A stretch of 59,800 nucleotides of DNA, taken from contig BGKB01000264.1 in assembly GCA_003116975.1 (NCBI GenBank), positions 1 through 59,800 of the forward strand, given 5' to 3'. A model generated the notes under the pieces. The model was given only the letters and a program-made list of their open reading frames with translations. It made no database searches and was not told the origin of the DNA. Shown here in pieces: positions 8,446-18,766 of this stretch. How positions within the stretch are numbered: the first letter of the stretch is position 1; each line of letters starts with the position of its first letter. The position numbers and the translations under genes were made by a program. The DNA is from Aurantiochytrium sp. KH105 (Eukaryota; Sar; Bigyra; Thraustochytrida; Thraustochytriidae).

Positions 8446-10269
8446 ATGGACTTTGACAGCCTGCTCGCAGCGCACCAGAGCCAAGCTGGCGCGCCGCCGG
8501 CGTACGACCAGGGCGGCGGCAACGGCGGCGAGGGCCCTGTGCCCGGCCTCGACCGTGCTTTGAGCGCGCCGCGCGAGTCCAATTCGTATGGCGATGGCGG
8601 TGGCCAACACTACTATGAAGACGGCGGGTACGGTGGCGGATACGGCGGCTTCCACCAAGGGCGACACGAAGGCCGCCGTGACCGACGAGGCCGCGGACGG
8701 CGACGAGATAAACGAGGCGGCGGCGGTGGATACGGTCGCGATGATGGCTACACGTACAACCCGGAAGCCGGCCTCTTGCTGGAGCCCGAGCCCGGTCTTC
8801 TCAAGTATTGCGAGGTGATGGGTGCCTACCTCAAGTGGGACGAAGTGAGTTGGGACTCTGGAAAGGCCGGCGAGGTCGTCGTCCAGTTCGAGGCCAAGGG
8901 CAAGGACAATGTGGTGGTCGCTCTCTCGCCTGAGGCGGACCAGGTTTTTCCCATGTACGAGATTGTCGTGGGCGGCTGGAAAGACACCAAGTCCGTGATC
9001 CGCCGTGGGGCCCAAGATGCTGAGCGCGCACTGAGCGTCAAGCCACGACTCTGTTCAGAGGCGGAATTTCTTCCGTATTGGGCAATGCTCTACGAAGGCA
9101 CCGTGAGTGTTGGCGTTGGCACGGAACCAGGCAAGGGACTGGTTCTGGCGTGGCGCGATCCGGAGCCCATCGCCGCGCGCTACATCTCCTTCACGACCTG
9201 GGATAACACTACCTTTTTCCGCAATGTGCGCGTCGGCCAAGTCGAGGCCGGGATGGAGATGGACGATGCTGCCGACCCGGCTTCGTTTGTGCCCAAGTAC
9301 ATGGAAAAGCTTGAAGAGGAACGTGCCAGGCGGCGCGAGCGGGCGCAGCGTTTCGAGCAACCATACATTGAGCCCTCTATGGAGAGCCTTGCCAAGGAGA
9401 TTTTGACGCCGCAGGAGCTTGCCGAGATGAAGGCGAACGCGCGAGACCCGGTCCGCGGCGGGGCAAGCGGCTTTGTTACTGGTTTCGACCCGGAGTCCGC
9501 CGAGGAAAAGGAAAAGGCCAGGAAGCGCGCCGAGCGCTTTGGTCTAGACGAAGGAGCCGCCGGGGGCGAGCTCGCCTCAATGATGGAGAAGGACCGTGAA
9601 ATCCGCGAAGCGCGGGCAAAACGCTTCGAGATTCCCGTCATCGAGGATCTTGAAATGATCAAGGGCGTGGTGCGTGACTTGAGCGGCCTCCGTGTGCCGC
9701 GTCGTGATCCAGAGGAAGAGGAGCAGCTCCGTCCCGAGGCAATCCACATTTATGGCTCGTTTGATAGTGTCTACACGCCCGACATCATGCAATGGTTTGG
9801 AGAATACGGTGCAGCGCGCATCGAATGGCTCCATGACTGCGGCGCGAACATTGTCTTCAATGATGAACACACGGCAAAACGTGCGATGCGCGGTCTCTCT
9901 CGGGAACTTCCTCGCGTCGATGAGTTTGCAGAACAGATTGATGAGCTGCGTGCCAAACATTACTACACTGCTCCGTTTCCATTGCGCGATGACGCGGGCA
10001 TGCGATTCTTTTTGATCCGCATTGCAGGCGTGGCGGATGTCAAGGCCGACAAGTTTTCGGGTTACCGCACAACGATTGGCTACAATCGGCGCGGTCGCGG
10101 TCGCCGGGGAGGCATTCGTCGCCCGCCACTGCCGCCGCGCGATCCGTCGGCGCCCGAGGCGCCCCGGATCACGGGTCGCAGGCGTGCACGCAGCGAGGCA
10201 GAAATGGATGACGATGATGACGATGATGACAACGATGATGACTTTAAGCGTGTGCGCCGGGACGAGTGA
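8446..10269 (+). CDS. FAMeT-domain + NCBP3-domain RNA-binding protein
   Basis: A 607-residue protein with an unusual domain order. Residues 45-100 are a Gly/Tyr/Arg-rich RGG-like segment. Residues about 130-262 match the Methyltransf_FA (farnesoic acid O-methyltransferase, FAMeT) fold, with MYEIVVGGWKDTKSVIRRG as its signature; despite the name this is a beta-sandwich module without proven catalysis. Three RAxRF motifs follow, near 299-303, 361-366 and 390-394; the second, KRAERFG, resembles the UAP56-binding motif of Tho1/SARNP. Residues about 430-485 match the NCBP3 RRM-like domain, with YGAARIEWLHDCGANIVF corresponding to the family's YPPAHIEWLDD...NVVW core. The tail is Arg/Gly-rich and then polyAsp. 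NCBP3 binds capped mRNA and links to export factors, so a nuclear mRNA-export role is inferred. It converges on the next gene. Confidence 0.88.
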   Translation: MDFDSLLAAHQSQAGAPPAYDQGGGNGGEGPVPGLDRALSAPRESNSYGDGGGQHYYEDGGYGGGYGGFHQGRHEGRRDRRGRGRRRDKRGGGGGYGRDDGYTYNPEAGLLLEPEPGLLKYCEVMGAYLKWDEVSWDSGKAGEVVVQFEAKGKDNVVVALSPEADQVFPMYEIVVGGWKDTKSVIRRGAQDAERALSVKPRLCSEAEFLPYWAMLYEGTVSVGVGTEPGKGLVLAWRDPEPIAARYISFTTWDNTTFFRNVRVGQVEAGMEMDDAADPASFVPKYMEKLEEERARRRERAQRFEQPYIEPSMESLAKEILTPQELAEMKANARDPVRGGASGFVTGFDPESAEEKEKARKRAERFGLDEGAAGGELASMMEKDREIREARAKRFEIPVIEDLEMIKGVVRDLSGLRVPRRDPEEEEQLRPEAIHIYGSFDSVYTPDIMQWFGEYGAARIEWLHDCGANIVFNDEHTAKRAMRGLSRELPRVDEFAEQIDELRAKHYYTAPFPLRDDAGMRFFLIRIAGVADVKADKFSGYRTTIGYNRRGRGRRGGIRRPPLPPRDPSAPEAPRITGRRRARSEAEMDDDDDDDDNDDDFKRVRRDE

Positions 10270-10578
10270 GCGGGTTGTACTCTGTGTGGAGATCTCCTCC
10301 AGAGGCGAGCGGGGTCGAGCATAATCCTGACAAGGTAAACGTGATAGAAGAAAAGAAAAGCAGAAAAGAGAAAAGTTGAAAAAAAGAATGTGAACAGAAA
10401 ACGAAGGAGGAAGGTTTTTTCCTTGTGTTGTCTTTGCTTTGCTTTGGTCTGCTTTTTATGGGAAAAAGATGCCTGATACGTGGGTTTCAAGATGGCATCT
10501 TCGGGCGAGGCTGCTTGTGCGAAGTCAATTCTCGTTTTTTGTTTTTGTTTTTACCTTTTTGTTTTTAGATAATTAACA
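10270..10578. other. Convergent 3' spacer with TTTGC pentamers
   Basis: Tail-to-tail spacer, low in GC. It has CTTTGCTTTGCTTTG-type pentamers at about 10433-10448 and poly-T stretches near 10530-10566 that could contribute to 3' ends on either strand. No gene is seen. Confidence 0.5.
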
Positions 10579-11769
10579 TCATCGTTTGCGCAAACGGCGC
10601 ATCCGTGGCGACTCCGTCGCTTCGCTAGAGTCCGACCGCTCCGCACGTGTTCGCTTGCCACGGCGTCTCGAGTTTGCTGTCGTAGTCGTTTTCTTGCTCT
10701 CTTCGTTATTGTCATCTTCCTCCGCGCTTGCCTTTGCGCTCGTCGCATCCCCAACTTCGGAAGTGATCTTCGCATCTGCATCTCTCAACTTCTTGTTTGA
10801 ATCAGAGGCGAGCGACCCCTTCGTTGCATTTGCATTCTCGTTGCCGTCGGCATCACGTTCACTGCTTGTCGTTGTTGAGGTAACGGTTTCAGCAAGATTG
10901 GTCATTGACACAGAACTTGACGTTGCCGATGCAGGCGCTGATGCAGTTGCTGGTACTGCCGTTGTTGCTCCTGGTGCTACTGTTAATGTCGCTGCTGCTG
11001 GACCCGAATCAGCGTAACGGGCCTTCTTTTCCAAATCATGAAATGACAAAGGAGCATTTCCTCCCTGTTTGATGACCGTCGATAAGGTTGATGAGGAAGC
11101 AGTTTTGCCGGACTGTCCCGCCTTTGCACCTTCGCGCACCGCTGCGACTGATGCAGCAGCGTTTGACGATGACGAAGTGGAACAGGAGGAGGAGGAGAAA
11201 GAAGAGGAAGATGACGACGAGGAAGATGATGACGACGACGAGGCGGGCGGGGCCGGCCTAGTCGAGGGAGAGATCGTCGCGGACGAATAAGATGAGGGCA
11301 ACCCAGGACGGGACCCTGGTTGCGCATCAGCGTGTGAAGGGCGGCTAACGAGTCGCTGCAGACGTTTTGTGAGACGCGATACCGCCGAGGATCCCGAGTC
11401 GGTTCGACTGCGCTTTTTGTTAGATCTCGCTCCGATGACCGGTGTCTTGACCTGCTTGGTGAGACGGCGAACGGCATCAACGTCGCCAAGGTTTTCTTCA
11501 GCGCGTAGACGGCGGAGCTCACGCATCACCGTCAAGGCCCGGACCGCGTCCTCCTCGGAGACACCGCGACGTTTCATCATCGTGCTCACCTCTGTTGGGT
11601 CCGTGACAGGGACTGCGCCACCCAGCCGCTCGAGCAAGACTCGCACGGCATATTCTTGCGTGAGCCCATGTTTCCGAAGCCGAGCAAGTTCTCTCTGCAC
11701 GGCCTCAGAGAACTCTTTTTGCGCCTCCGTCAGCGCCCGCTCCGTGCCGCCAGCCGAAACGCGCGTCAT
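10579..11769 (-). CDS. Ser/Ala-rich orphan protein with helical N terminus
   Basis: A 396-residue reading frame with ATG at 11769; I do not recognise a family. Residues about 8-105 are predicted helical and look like a folded module (for example EEDAVRALTVMRELRRLRAEE near 73-94). The middle is low complexity, with a run of about 14 Ser near 185 and Ala/Thr/Ser-rich sequence to about 300. The C terminus is mixed-charge and ends in a very basic segment (RRRGKRTRAERS and RMRRLRKR) that could be a nuclear signal. The frame is open through low-complexity DNA, so length alone is weak evidence. The N-terminal module and the position in the alternating gene order favour a real gene. The opposite-strand frames are shadows of the Ser/Ala codons. 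Confidence 0.6.
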   Translation of the reverse strand: MTRVSAGGTERALTEAQKEFSEAVQRELARLRKHGLTQEYAVRVLLERLGGAVPVTDPTEVSTMMKRRGVSEEDAVRALTVMRELRRLRAEENLGDVDAVRRLTKQVKTPVIGARSNKKRSRTDSGSSAVSRLTKRLQRLVSRPSHADAQPGSRPGLPSSYSSATISPSTRPAPPASSSSSSSSSSSSSSFSSSSCSTSSSSNAAASVAAVREGAKAGQSGKTASSSTLSTVIKQGGNAPLSFHDLEKKARYADSGPAAATLTVAPGATTAVPATASAPASATSSSVSMTNLAETVTSTTTSSERDADGNENANATKGSLASDSNKKLRDADAKITSEVGDATSAKASAEEDDNNEESKKTTTTANSRRRGKRTRAERSDSSEATESPRMRRLRKR

Positions 11770-12249
11770 CGTCGTGACTCTGTTTTTTGTTTTTCGCCCT
11801 TTCTCTCTCTTCTGCTCCGGGGCCGCTCGCCTGACGACGACGCGGCGGGCCTTCTGCTGGCCGCTGACGCTGCCCGCCTCCGCCCTCCGTGCAGCGAGCG
11901 GGCTCCGCGCGCCTCGCCTCGCCGCGCCGCGCCGCGTTCTCGAGCGCCTCTGCCGGGCCTCGCCTGGCCTCCTCGCCTAGCCTACTTTCGCCGCCAGCCG
12001 CGACGTCTTCGCGGCTGTCGCCGTCCGCCCCGCCGCTGCCCGAGGGCGGGCACGAGGGGAGCGAGGAACACGGAGGGCGCGCCGAGAGGTCTGCGCCGTT
12101 GCCGGTCTGCCGCGCCGCCTGCGAGCGTCTGCGCGCCGTCGCGCGCCGTCGAGCGAGCGCCTCCGCCTTGCCTTGCACGAGAGCGAACGAACGCGAGATC
12201 GGGCTTTGTCTGCGAGTAGGCCTAGAGAATAGACTATGCACATACAGAC

Positions 12250-12250
<1 letters not shown>

Positions 12251-12311
<61 letters not shown>
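12251..12311. repeat. (CAGA)n tetranucleotide microsatellite
   Basis: About fifteen perfect CAGA units. The array is the reverse complement of the TCTG array at 13031-13079 in the same spacer. Confidence 0.95.
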
Positions 12312-13030
12312 GCCTGTACTAGTACTAGTACTATACGGGTCTTTCCTTTTCTTCTTTTTGCCATGCTTGCTTGCTTTGGCTTGCTTGCCTTTACTTTTGG
12401 GCCTCGTTCTCCGCCCGACCAAGAGCAGCCAGCTATACGCAAGCCTCTTTTCGTCGAGGCTTGGCTCTTTGATGACAAGAGAGGCGAGTTCTTTGCTCAA
12501 GTTCTCTTCTTCTCCTTCTTCTTCTTCTTCTTCTTCTTAGTTACTTTCTGACCGTCAAGAAGATGATTCCGAGTCCCACTCGCCATGATCGGTCGTTCGC
12601 GAAGTCTGCTGGCCACGCGCGACGAGGCGGCATGTCGCGGAGGCTCGCGAAAACCGCCGCTGCCGATGGGTCTGCCTACTCGCCTTCAGCCAGCCCCGCC
12701 TCCGCTATGGCGAGCGAGCGGGGTGCCCTGCGCGATCCCGAGACGATCCCGTGTGCCTACTTTCACGAAAATTCATCAACCAATGGAGAAAGCACCACTG
12801 GCAAGAGCCTCTGAGACTTTCCATTTTTTATCACAAGAAAAAAAATTCTCCATTTTCTTTTGGCGTTTCTTCCGGCGTTTCGTAACCTAAACGAACCGAT
12901 CGGAGCGTAGGTGCTGGCGCCATCGAGTGCCGCCTGGCGCGCCCGGAGAGATCGACTGTGCGCAGCCCGGGGCAAGTCGGCCATCGCGCAGCGCCAAGTG
13001 GAGGCTGCCGCCGTGACTGTCCTGTCTGCC

Positions 13031-13079
<49 letters not shown>
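13031..13079. repeat. (TCTG)n tetranucleotide microsatellite
   Basis: About twelve perfect TCTG units, complementary to the CAGA array 720 bp to the left. It lies about 210 nt before the next start codon. Confidence 0.95.
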
Positions 13080-13288
13080 GCACGCGCACGCGCACGACGG
13101 GCGCGGGACGCGACGGTGCGACTGCCTTGCCTCGCAGACGCGCAGCAGGGAGGGAGGGAGCCTGGCCTGGCCCGGCGGCGGCAGAGCGCGAGGCAGGGCA
13201 GGGACGGGGCGGACTCGAGGCGGGGAACGAGGAGGAAGCGCGACCCGGCCGCGAGGTGGGTTGCGAGGAACAGGCGCGCGCGGTCGTC

Positions 13289-13317
13289 ATGGACCAGACC
13301 CAGGCCTCGGCGCCGAC

Positions 13318-13352
<35 letters not shown>

Positions 13353-16240
13353 TGCTGCCGCCGCGACTGGCCACTGCCGGTCGCATGCACTCGCTCGAGC
13401 TCGGCGGAATCCTCGAGAGCGATGGCGGCGGCTACAGTGTCATAATTGACGACGACATTCCTGATGGCCTGGACACAGAACAAGATCATGCGCAAACTCG
13501 CGTGACGATGCAGCCTCCGCAAATGAACCATCACGAAGATGGTCTGTTTCAGGAGCGAGCGTACCAGGCGCAACACAACCAGCATCAGCAAAGGCAACAA
13601 CGAGAACAATCCGTATCATTGCAACAATCTTCTGGGGTGCGGCTCGGAAGATCTGTGTCGTCGCCTGCAGCACCAAGCGAATCTGGTCATATTAGACGGC
13701 CCTCGCTCAATGTTTTCACCCGTGAGCCGCCCGGCTTGGGCCCAGGTGCATCCTCCTCGTCATCGCTACTTACTTCCTCTTCCTCGCTCTTTCCCTCTGA
13801 AGAAGTATCCGACTTGGCTCCCCAACATTCTACAAGGCTCGCAGGTACAAGGACGAACCAGAGCAACGGAAGGGAGTCGAGCGAATCTGATCTTATCACC
13901 AGTAACCTCCGACAAATGGACCTTGCTCCCCTTCTGAGTGCAGACGGGGACGAGTTTGCGGCCCTCCACGAGCACCCAGATCCTGACGTGAATGGCGACT
14001 CTAACCTGCATGTTTTCCAGCGGATGACTCCGGGCGTCGGGCAAGCGCACGAGGGACCCGACTTGCTTCTGCAACGAGAATATGCAAGCGTAGACTGGAA
14101 CGGACTCTACGATGACCCGGATGAGGACGACGATTGTAAGAGCACGCATTCGCGCACGCAGACGGACCCCGTCATCTTCCTCACGACCGACACGGACCCG
14201 GTGCACGAAATCGTCAAACAGCTTCGATCTTGTCTTGAAAAGCCTGACATCTTTCGCGACGAAGTGTTTTGGCTGGCCTTTCGGGCGACGCCGCGGCAGC
14301 AATGGACAAAGAGATGCCACGACCAAACGCGCAAGAACACTTCGTACATGACCAAGCGTGTTCGCGACTTTGCCTGCAAGACGCTGGCGCCGCTGCTGGA
14401 GCAACGGGGTTGCGTAGACCTCGCGGATGCTGTCCGGATGGAAATGAAAGACGAAAGGGCGCTTACCGGAAAGCTCAAATATTTTTACAAAAAGCTGGCC
14501 TACGAGACCTTTCGAAGGCTCAGCGAGGACGCGCAAACGGCGGCAGACCTATTGGACGTTGCGGGAGACGACTCCGAGAAGCGGGCTGCTGTACGAGAAA
14601 ACGGTGAAGGACTCTCTGTCCTCATCGACACGCTCGAGTCCAACTTTGGGCTGGATCTCGGCCTCGGCCCCAGGTACATGGACATGCATCGTCCAGCACG
14701 CTCTGCGAGCGGAACGTTCTTCGACGATAACCTTTCGGATCCGGGAGCTGGCTTCTTCCCGCCGCCCTCTTCTTCACCGCAGTCCAACACTTTTCAAGGA
14801 CACAACGGGCAAGATGATGCGCAGCAGCGCCGAATGCTTATTCAAAGGCAATCTTCGAACAACACTGTACCCGATGAGGAAAGCGAGCAAAACCTGCTTG
14901 CTCAGAACCTACTTCCCATGTCCCAGCCCAAGTCCTCGTTGTCACGATCTCGCAGCTGGGCCGAGGACAGGAGGCCATCGCCGCCCTCTTTTGACCCCCC
15001 GACCGAGCTGGTGCCGCCCCTCATGAATGAAATGCCTCCAACTCTCACGATTCACCCCGTGGTGCATGGCCAGGGCGACCTGGGTGATGGTCCTGCGACT
15101 GGGCTCAATGGCTTCAACATCAAGGCAAATGGTTCGGGCGTAACGCTCCGTCGATGTGTGTCAGCCGGAAACGTCAGCACCAGCGGATCCGGTTTTACGG
15201 CCGGCGCAGACGATGACCGCGTCAGCCAAGTTGGATCCGTGTGCAGCGACGCGAGCGAGGGCTCGCGCGGTTCGCGCGGTTCGCGGAACTCTCGCGGCAG
15301 TCAGGGGTTGAGAAAGCGAAGGCAAAGTTCAGAGGCCCCCAAAAGCATGACGCTTGCGCAACACATTGAGTTTTATAAACTCATCGCTGACACGTTGAGT
15401 TTGAATCGGCGCAAAGAGCGCGATTGGAAGTCTTTTTACTACTCGATGAGCGAGAAAATTGGTTGGGCCGCTCAGCTCTTCCCGCGCGAGAATGACTTCA
15501 AGCAGAAGCTCAAGCTTCTGTTCCAAGAGCGTCGCAATCGTCCCCAAATGGCCTTTTGGCGGAAGATTCGCGAGCTCGGCGACCTCGCAGACCTGGAAAA
15601 GGCTTTGCGCGAGGAGTTGAGGGCCTCGATACCATTGCCGGAAATCTCCAAACACTTGCACCAGCGCATCTTTGGCGAAGAGAGCGGGACCAAGGATGGC
15701 CAGTCGCCAGGCGCAGTCCTGGCCGACTGGAGCGAGTCGTCCCGCGTTGAGCTCCAGAACCTGTTGCGTGACATTCATTTGAGCGGGCCAAATTCGCTCC
15801 CCAGCGTTCACGCTCGTCTGGCAAACTTTTTGTCACCTGGTGAGGTGGAGAGCGCGCTTTTGTTCTGTTGCGACTGTGAGACCTGCTGCGCCTGGGAGCT
15901 GTCACAGTATCAGGGAGATCCGCCGATCTTCAAGCAGAACTACACGCGTTCCCGATCGCGGCTCATGAGCAAGTTGCTGACGCTGCACCAGCAGAATTCC
16001 GACAACGCGGTGCTCGTGGTACAGGCTCGCGACCACCTTTTACAGGTGCGCGACTGGTCGGACTGCGAGATTCTCGACTTTATCAAGGCCGCACACAGTT
16101 CGGACTCTTGCATAGCCTGCGCAAACGCCATCTCTGACCCGGCGCCCGACGTCCAGCGCCAGCGCCGCATGAAATCTGGCGGAGCAAAGTCCACCCCTAC
16201 CATTTCTTCTCTCCTGAAAGCCAACTCGAAGTCTTCGTGA
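13289..16240 (+). CDS. Large orphan protein with two conserved-looking helical modules
   Basis: A 983-residue protein; no family recognised. ATG 13289 is the first ATG in the frame. The upstream extension to 12911 runs through the microsatellite without an ATG. The start is followed by polyPro (residues about 11-22, from GCC repeats). Long Ser/Gln/Asp-rich disordered stretches alternate with two folded-looking regions. Residues about 305-415 contain FRDEVFWLAFRATPRQQW and CKTLAPLLEQRGC. Residues about 685-980 contain HIEFYKLIADTL, WKSFYYSMSEKIGWAAQLF and a Cys-rich FCCDCETCCAW segment near 867. The Ser/Arg-Gly run near 655-670 resembles a phospho-regulated linker. Composition suggests a nuclear or signalling scaffold, but no function is assigned. 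It lies upstream of PIF1 on the same strand with a 544-nt gap. Confidence 0.8.
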
Positions 16241-16784
16241 AGCGTGTCAGCGTGCGACACACGCACTCACGGAGCTTAGGCCACGCCAAATTGCCGTATT
16301 GCTTTGCTTTGCTTTGCTTTGCTCTCGTGCTCGTGACAATCCCTTTCTAAAGTTTCTCTCGAAGTACGCGCCAAGACGAAACACATCCATACGATACTAC
16401 CGCACACGCAAGTATCTGACTGTCTGCCTGCAGACGTGCTTGTTGTCTTTTCCTTTTTTAGGCGGATTATATTCTCGCTGTCACTTCCCAAAAGGCGAAC
16501 GTCTATGGGGCCAATCAGTGTGGTCGATCTGTCTGTAATCATTTGAAAAAAAACGATTGATAATTCGTCTGGATGTCTAGGACCTCATGCGTCCACGTCC
16601 ACGTCGACTGTAACTTTTTTCAGAGTTGTGCTGGACTGTGCGGTCGCAGCCGAAATGTTGCGCGAGTTCCGCCAGAACGCAGTTCCTGCAGCAAACAAAC
16701 ACAGAACCCGCCAACCAAAAGCGCAAGCTCGCCTACGTTTCGAGCCGCGGAAACGACCCGCTGACAGCCGGCCGCCTGCCCAAG
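16241..16784. other. Intergenic spacer with GCTTT pentamers upstream of PIF1
   Basis: Tandem-gene spacer. It has a GCTTT pentamer array at about 16300-16323 and lower GC from 16330 to 16620. The PIF1 frame stays open back to 16626 but has no ATG before 16785, so a small upstream exon cannot be excluded. Confidence 0.5.
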
Positions 16785-18683
16785 ATGACCGCGACGAGGA
16801 CGGCGCGGCCAGCCGACTCGCTCTCGCGGCGACAAAAGTGCTGCTTGCGCGCTGCCCAGGCCGGGAGACATCTCTTTGTGACGGGAGGTGCAGGATGCGG
16901 AAAGTCAACCGCCGCTCGCAGCATCGTTGACGCCCTGCGCGAGCAACACGGCGCGGACAAAGTTGCCGTGACGGCGCCGACAGGACTCGCAGCTGCCAGC
17001 TTCACGGGGGCGTCGTCCCTACATCAGTTCGCTGGCGTTGGTCTCGCGCGCGGGTCAAAAGAGAGGCTCGCAGCCTCCGTTCGCGGAAACAGTGCCGCGC
17101 GAAGACGCTGGACAAGGTGCAAAGTTCTCGTCATCGACGAAGTGTCACAGCTCTCTGCGACCCTTCTTGACACGCTGAACTTTGTAGCGCGCAAAGTACG
17201 ACCTGCAAAGCTCGGCAAACGCGCTTTTGGCGGCATTCAACTCGTGCTGGTGGGCGACTTTGCGCAGCTCCCACCCGTGGACGCGGATCACGGATTTGCT
17301 TTCGAGTCTGAGACGTGGAGCCAGATTTTCTCTCGCGAGCAAGGGTGCATTGTGAACCTCGGTAGGTCTTTCCGTATTTCTGATACGGGGCAGAGTGTCT
17401 TTTTGGATTGCTTGAATCAGATCCGTCGTGGCGACCTCACCCCGCAGGCCGCCGACTGGCTTCGCAAGAATTGTCCCGCTCGAGCTCCTCGCACAGGACA
17501 GGAGCCTACGTACCTTTGCCCTCGGAATGCGCAGGTCAACTCCATCAACGAGTCTCATTTGCGACGACTCGCAGACAAGGGCGTCCTGGTTCGCGAATTT
17601 CACGCTGAAGACTCGCCCAACAACCCAGCACTGGAAGCTGCAATCGACCACGCGTGCCGACTCCCCCGAGTTCTTCGCCTCGCGATGGGCGTACCGGTCG
17701 TCCTTCTTGTCAACCTTGACGCGCGCGCCGGTCTCGTCAACGGTCTGCGCGGCACGGTTGTTGGGTTTGAAAGGCCCGCCGGCCTTGCTGTGGAGAACGT
17801 GGACCTCGTGCCTCTCGTCAAATTTTGTGTAGCGGGAGGTGATCCTGTGACGCGGCGCGTGGAGCCATGCCAGACAGACGTTGCTTTACACGGGCAAACC
17901 GAATGTGCCACTGTCTCACGATGGCAACTTCCTCTATCTCTTGGGTTTGCAATGACAATTCACAAAGCACAAGGTCTGGAGCTGTCCTCTGTACGTGTTG
18001 ATCTTGATGGTGTCTTCTCGGTGGGACAAGTCTACACTGCGCTCACGCGAACATCGTCTCACTCCAATCTTGAAATTGAGAATCTCGACGAGAACTGCGT
18101 GTGCGTTCACCCCAAAGTCATGCGCTTTCATCAAGCTCTCTTTGGTCATGACAATGACGATGACGATGACGATGACGATGAGGAAAAAGAAGAAGAAGAT
18201 GATGCTGATGCCGATTTTAACGATAAAGTTGCAGAAAACCAGCCGGAGGAGCTTGGCAAGGGCGGTTCCACGAGCCGCCGAATCCCAATTTCTGTCGAGG
18301 ACAAGCTGAAGAGGTCCAATCAATCTCCGCGTTCAGTAAGCTTTGCTCACGACCAATTGAACAGCGCACAGGCCAAGACGAATTGCAGTGCATCACGCGT
18401 TCAGGTCCGCCACTCTGCATCACCCTCCTCTTCCTCACTTCCGATTCTCCGCGTCGTTGCCAGCAAGAGACCCATCGAGGCCGCTGCAGAGGAGGCAAAA
18501 GCAACGAGAGCAAAAGTGAAAAAGAGGAAAGTGAGGCACGCATTTCCGCAAATGACTGGCTCGCTTCACCAAGACAGCGAGGGCAGAGTCCAAGAGCAGC
18601 CTTTACCTCCAACTCCTGAAGGTTACTGGGACGAATTTCCTGCCTCGCCCTGTAGCGTGATCCCGGCTTCACCACTCGTGTGA
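16785..18683 (+). CDS. PIF1: PIF1-family 5'-3' DNA helicase
   Basis: Superfamily 1B helicase of 632 residues from ATG 16785. Walker A is GGAGCGKST near residue 36, and the next motif (APTGLAAASFTGASSLHQF) is the PIF1-type Ia region. Walker B is VLVIDEVSQL near 115, motif III LVLVGDFAQLPP near 155, and the PIF1-type C-terminal motif MTIHKAQGLELSSV near 390, followed by YTALTRT. The last 180 residues are disordered. They contain an Asp/Glu run (about 455-480, from GATGAC repeats), then Ser/Lys-rich sequence with a basic KKRKVRH stretch like a nuclear signal. PIF1 helicases unwind G-quadruplexes and act in mitochondrial and nuclear genome maintenance. The gene ends only 83 nt from the 3' end of ATG10, the tightest spacer in the window. 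Confidence 0.95.
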   Translation: MTATRTARPADSLSRRQKCCLRAAQAGRHLFVTGGAGCGKSTAARSIVDALREQHGADKVAVTAPTGLAAASFTGASSLHQFAGVGLARGSKERLAASVRGNSAARRRWTRCKVLVIDEVSQLSATLLDTLNFVARKVRPAKLGKRAFGGIQLVLVGDFAQLPPVDADHGFAFESETWSQIFSREQGCIVNLGRSFRISDTGQSVFLDCLNQIRRGDLTPQAADWLRKNCPARAPRTGQEPTYLCPRNAQVNSINESHLRRLADKGVLVREFHAEDSPNNPALEAAIDHACRLPRVLRLAMGVPVVLLVNLDARAGLVNGLRGTVVGFERPAGLAVENVDLVPLVKFCVAGGDPVTRRVEPCQTDVALHGQTECATVSRWQLPLSLGFAMTIHKAQGLELSSVRVDLDGVFSVGQVYTALTRTSSHSNLEIENLDENCVCVHPKVMRFHQALFGHDNDDDDDDDDEEKEEEDDADADFNDKVAENQPEELGKGGSTSRRIPISVEDKLKRSNQSPRSVSFAHDQLNSAQAKTNCSASRVQVRHSASPSSSSLPILRVVASKRPIEAAAEEAKATRAKVKKRKVRHAFPQMTGSLHQDSEGRVQEQPLPPTPEGYWDEFPASPCSVIPASPLV

Positions 18684-18766
18684 AATTTTCACTCCACATT
18701 GCAAGGCACTAGGCCTTGGTTTTTAATGTGCATAGCCCCCCCAAAATTGAAAGGTTTTGAAACTCT

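Larger units (their letters stand above)
11770..13288. promoter_or_regulatory. Head-to-head spacer with two opposed CAGA/TCTG microsatellites
   Basis: A 1519-nt spacer between divergent genes. It has a very GC-rich part (11850-12200), a (CAGA)n array at 12251-12311, a TACTAGTACTAGTACTA run near 12317-12333, a CTT/TTC run near 12508-12538 and a (TCTG)n array at 13031-13079. Short frames across it have no recognisable protein and differ in composition from neighbouring genes. I see no gene. Confidence 0.6.

Noticed and set aside
12251..12311. Tetranucleotide arrays considered as a CRISPR array
   Set aside because: Perfect 4-bp tandem units without spacers, in a eukaryotic genome.
11705..12551. 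Frames of about 190-257 codons on both strands across the 12-kb spacer
   Set aside because: They translate GC-rich filler and the CAGA array on both strands. None resembles a protein.
12911..13288. N-terminal extension of the 983-residue orphan
   Set aside because: It has no ATG and runs through the TCTG microsatellite. ATG 13289 is the first.
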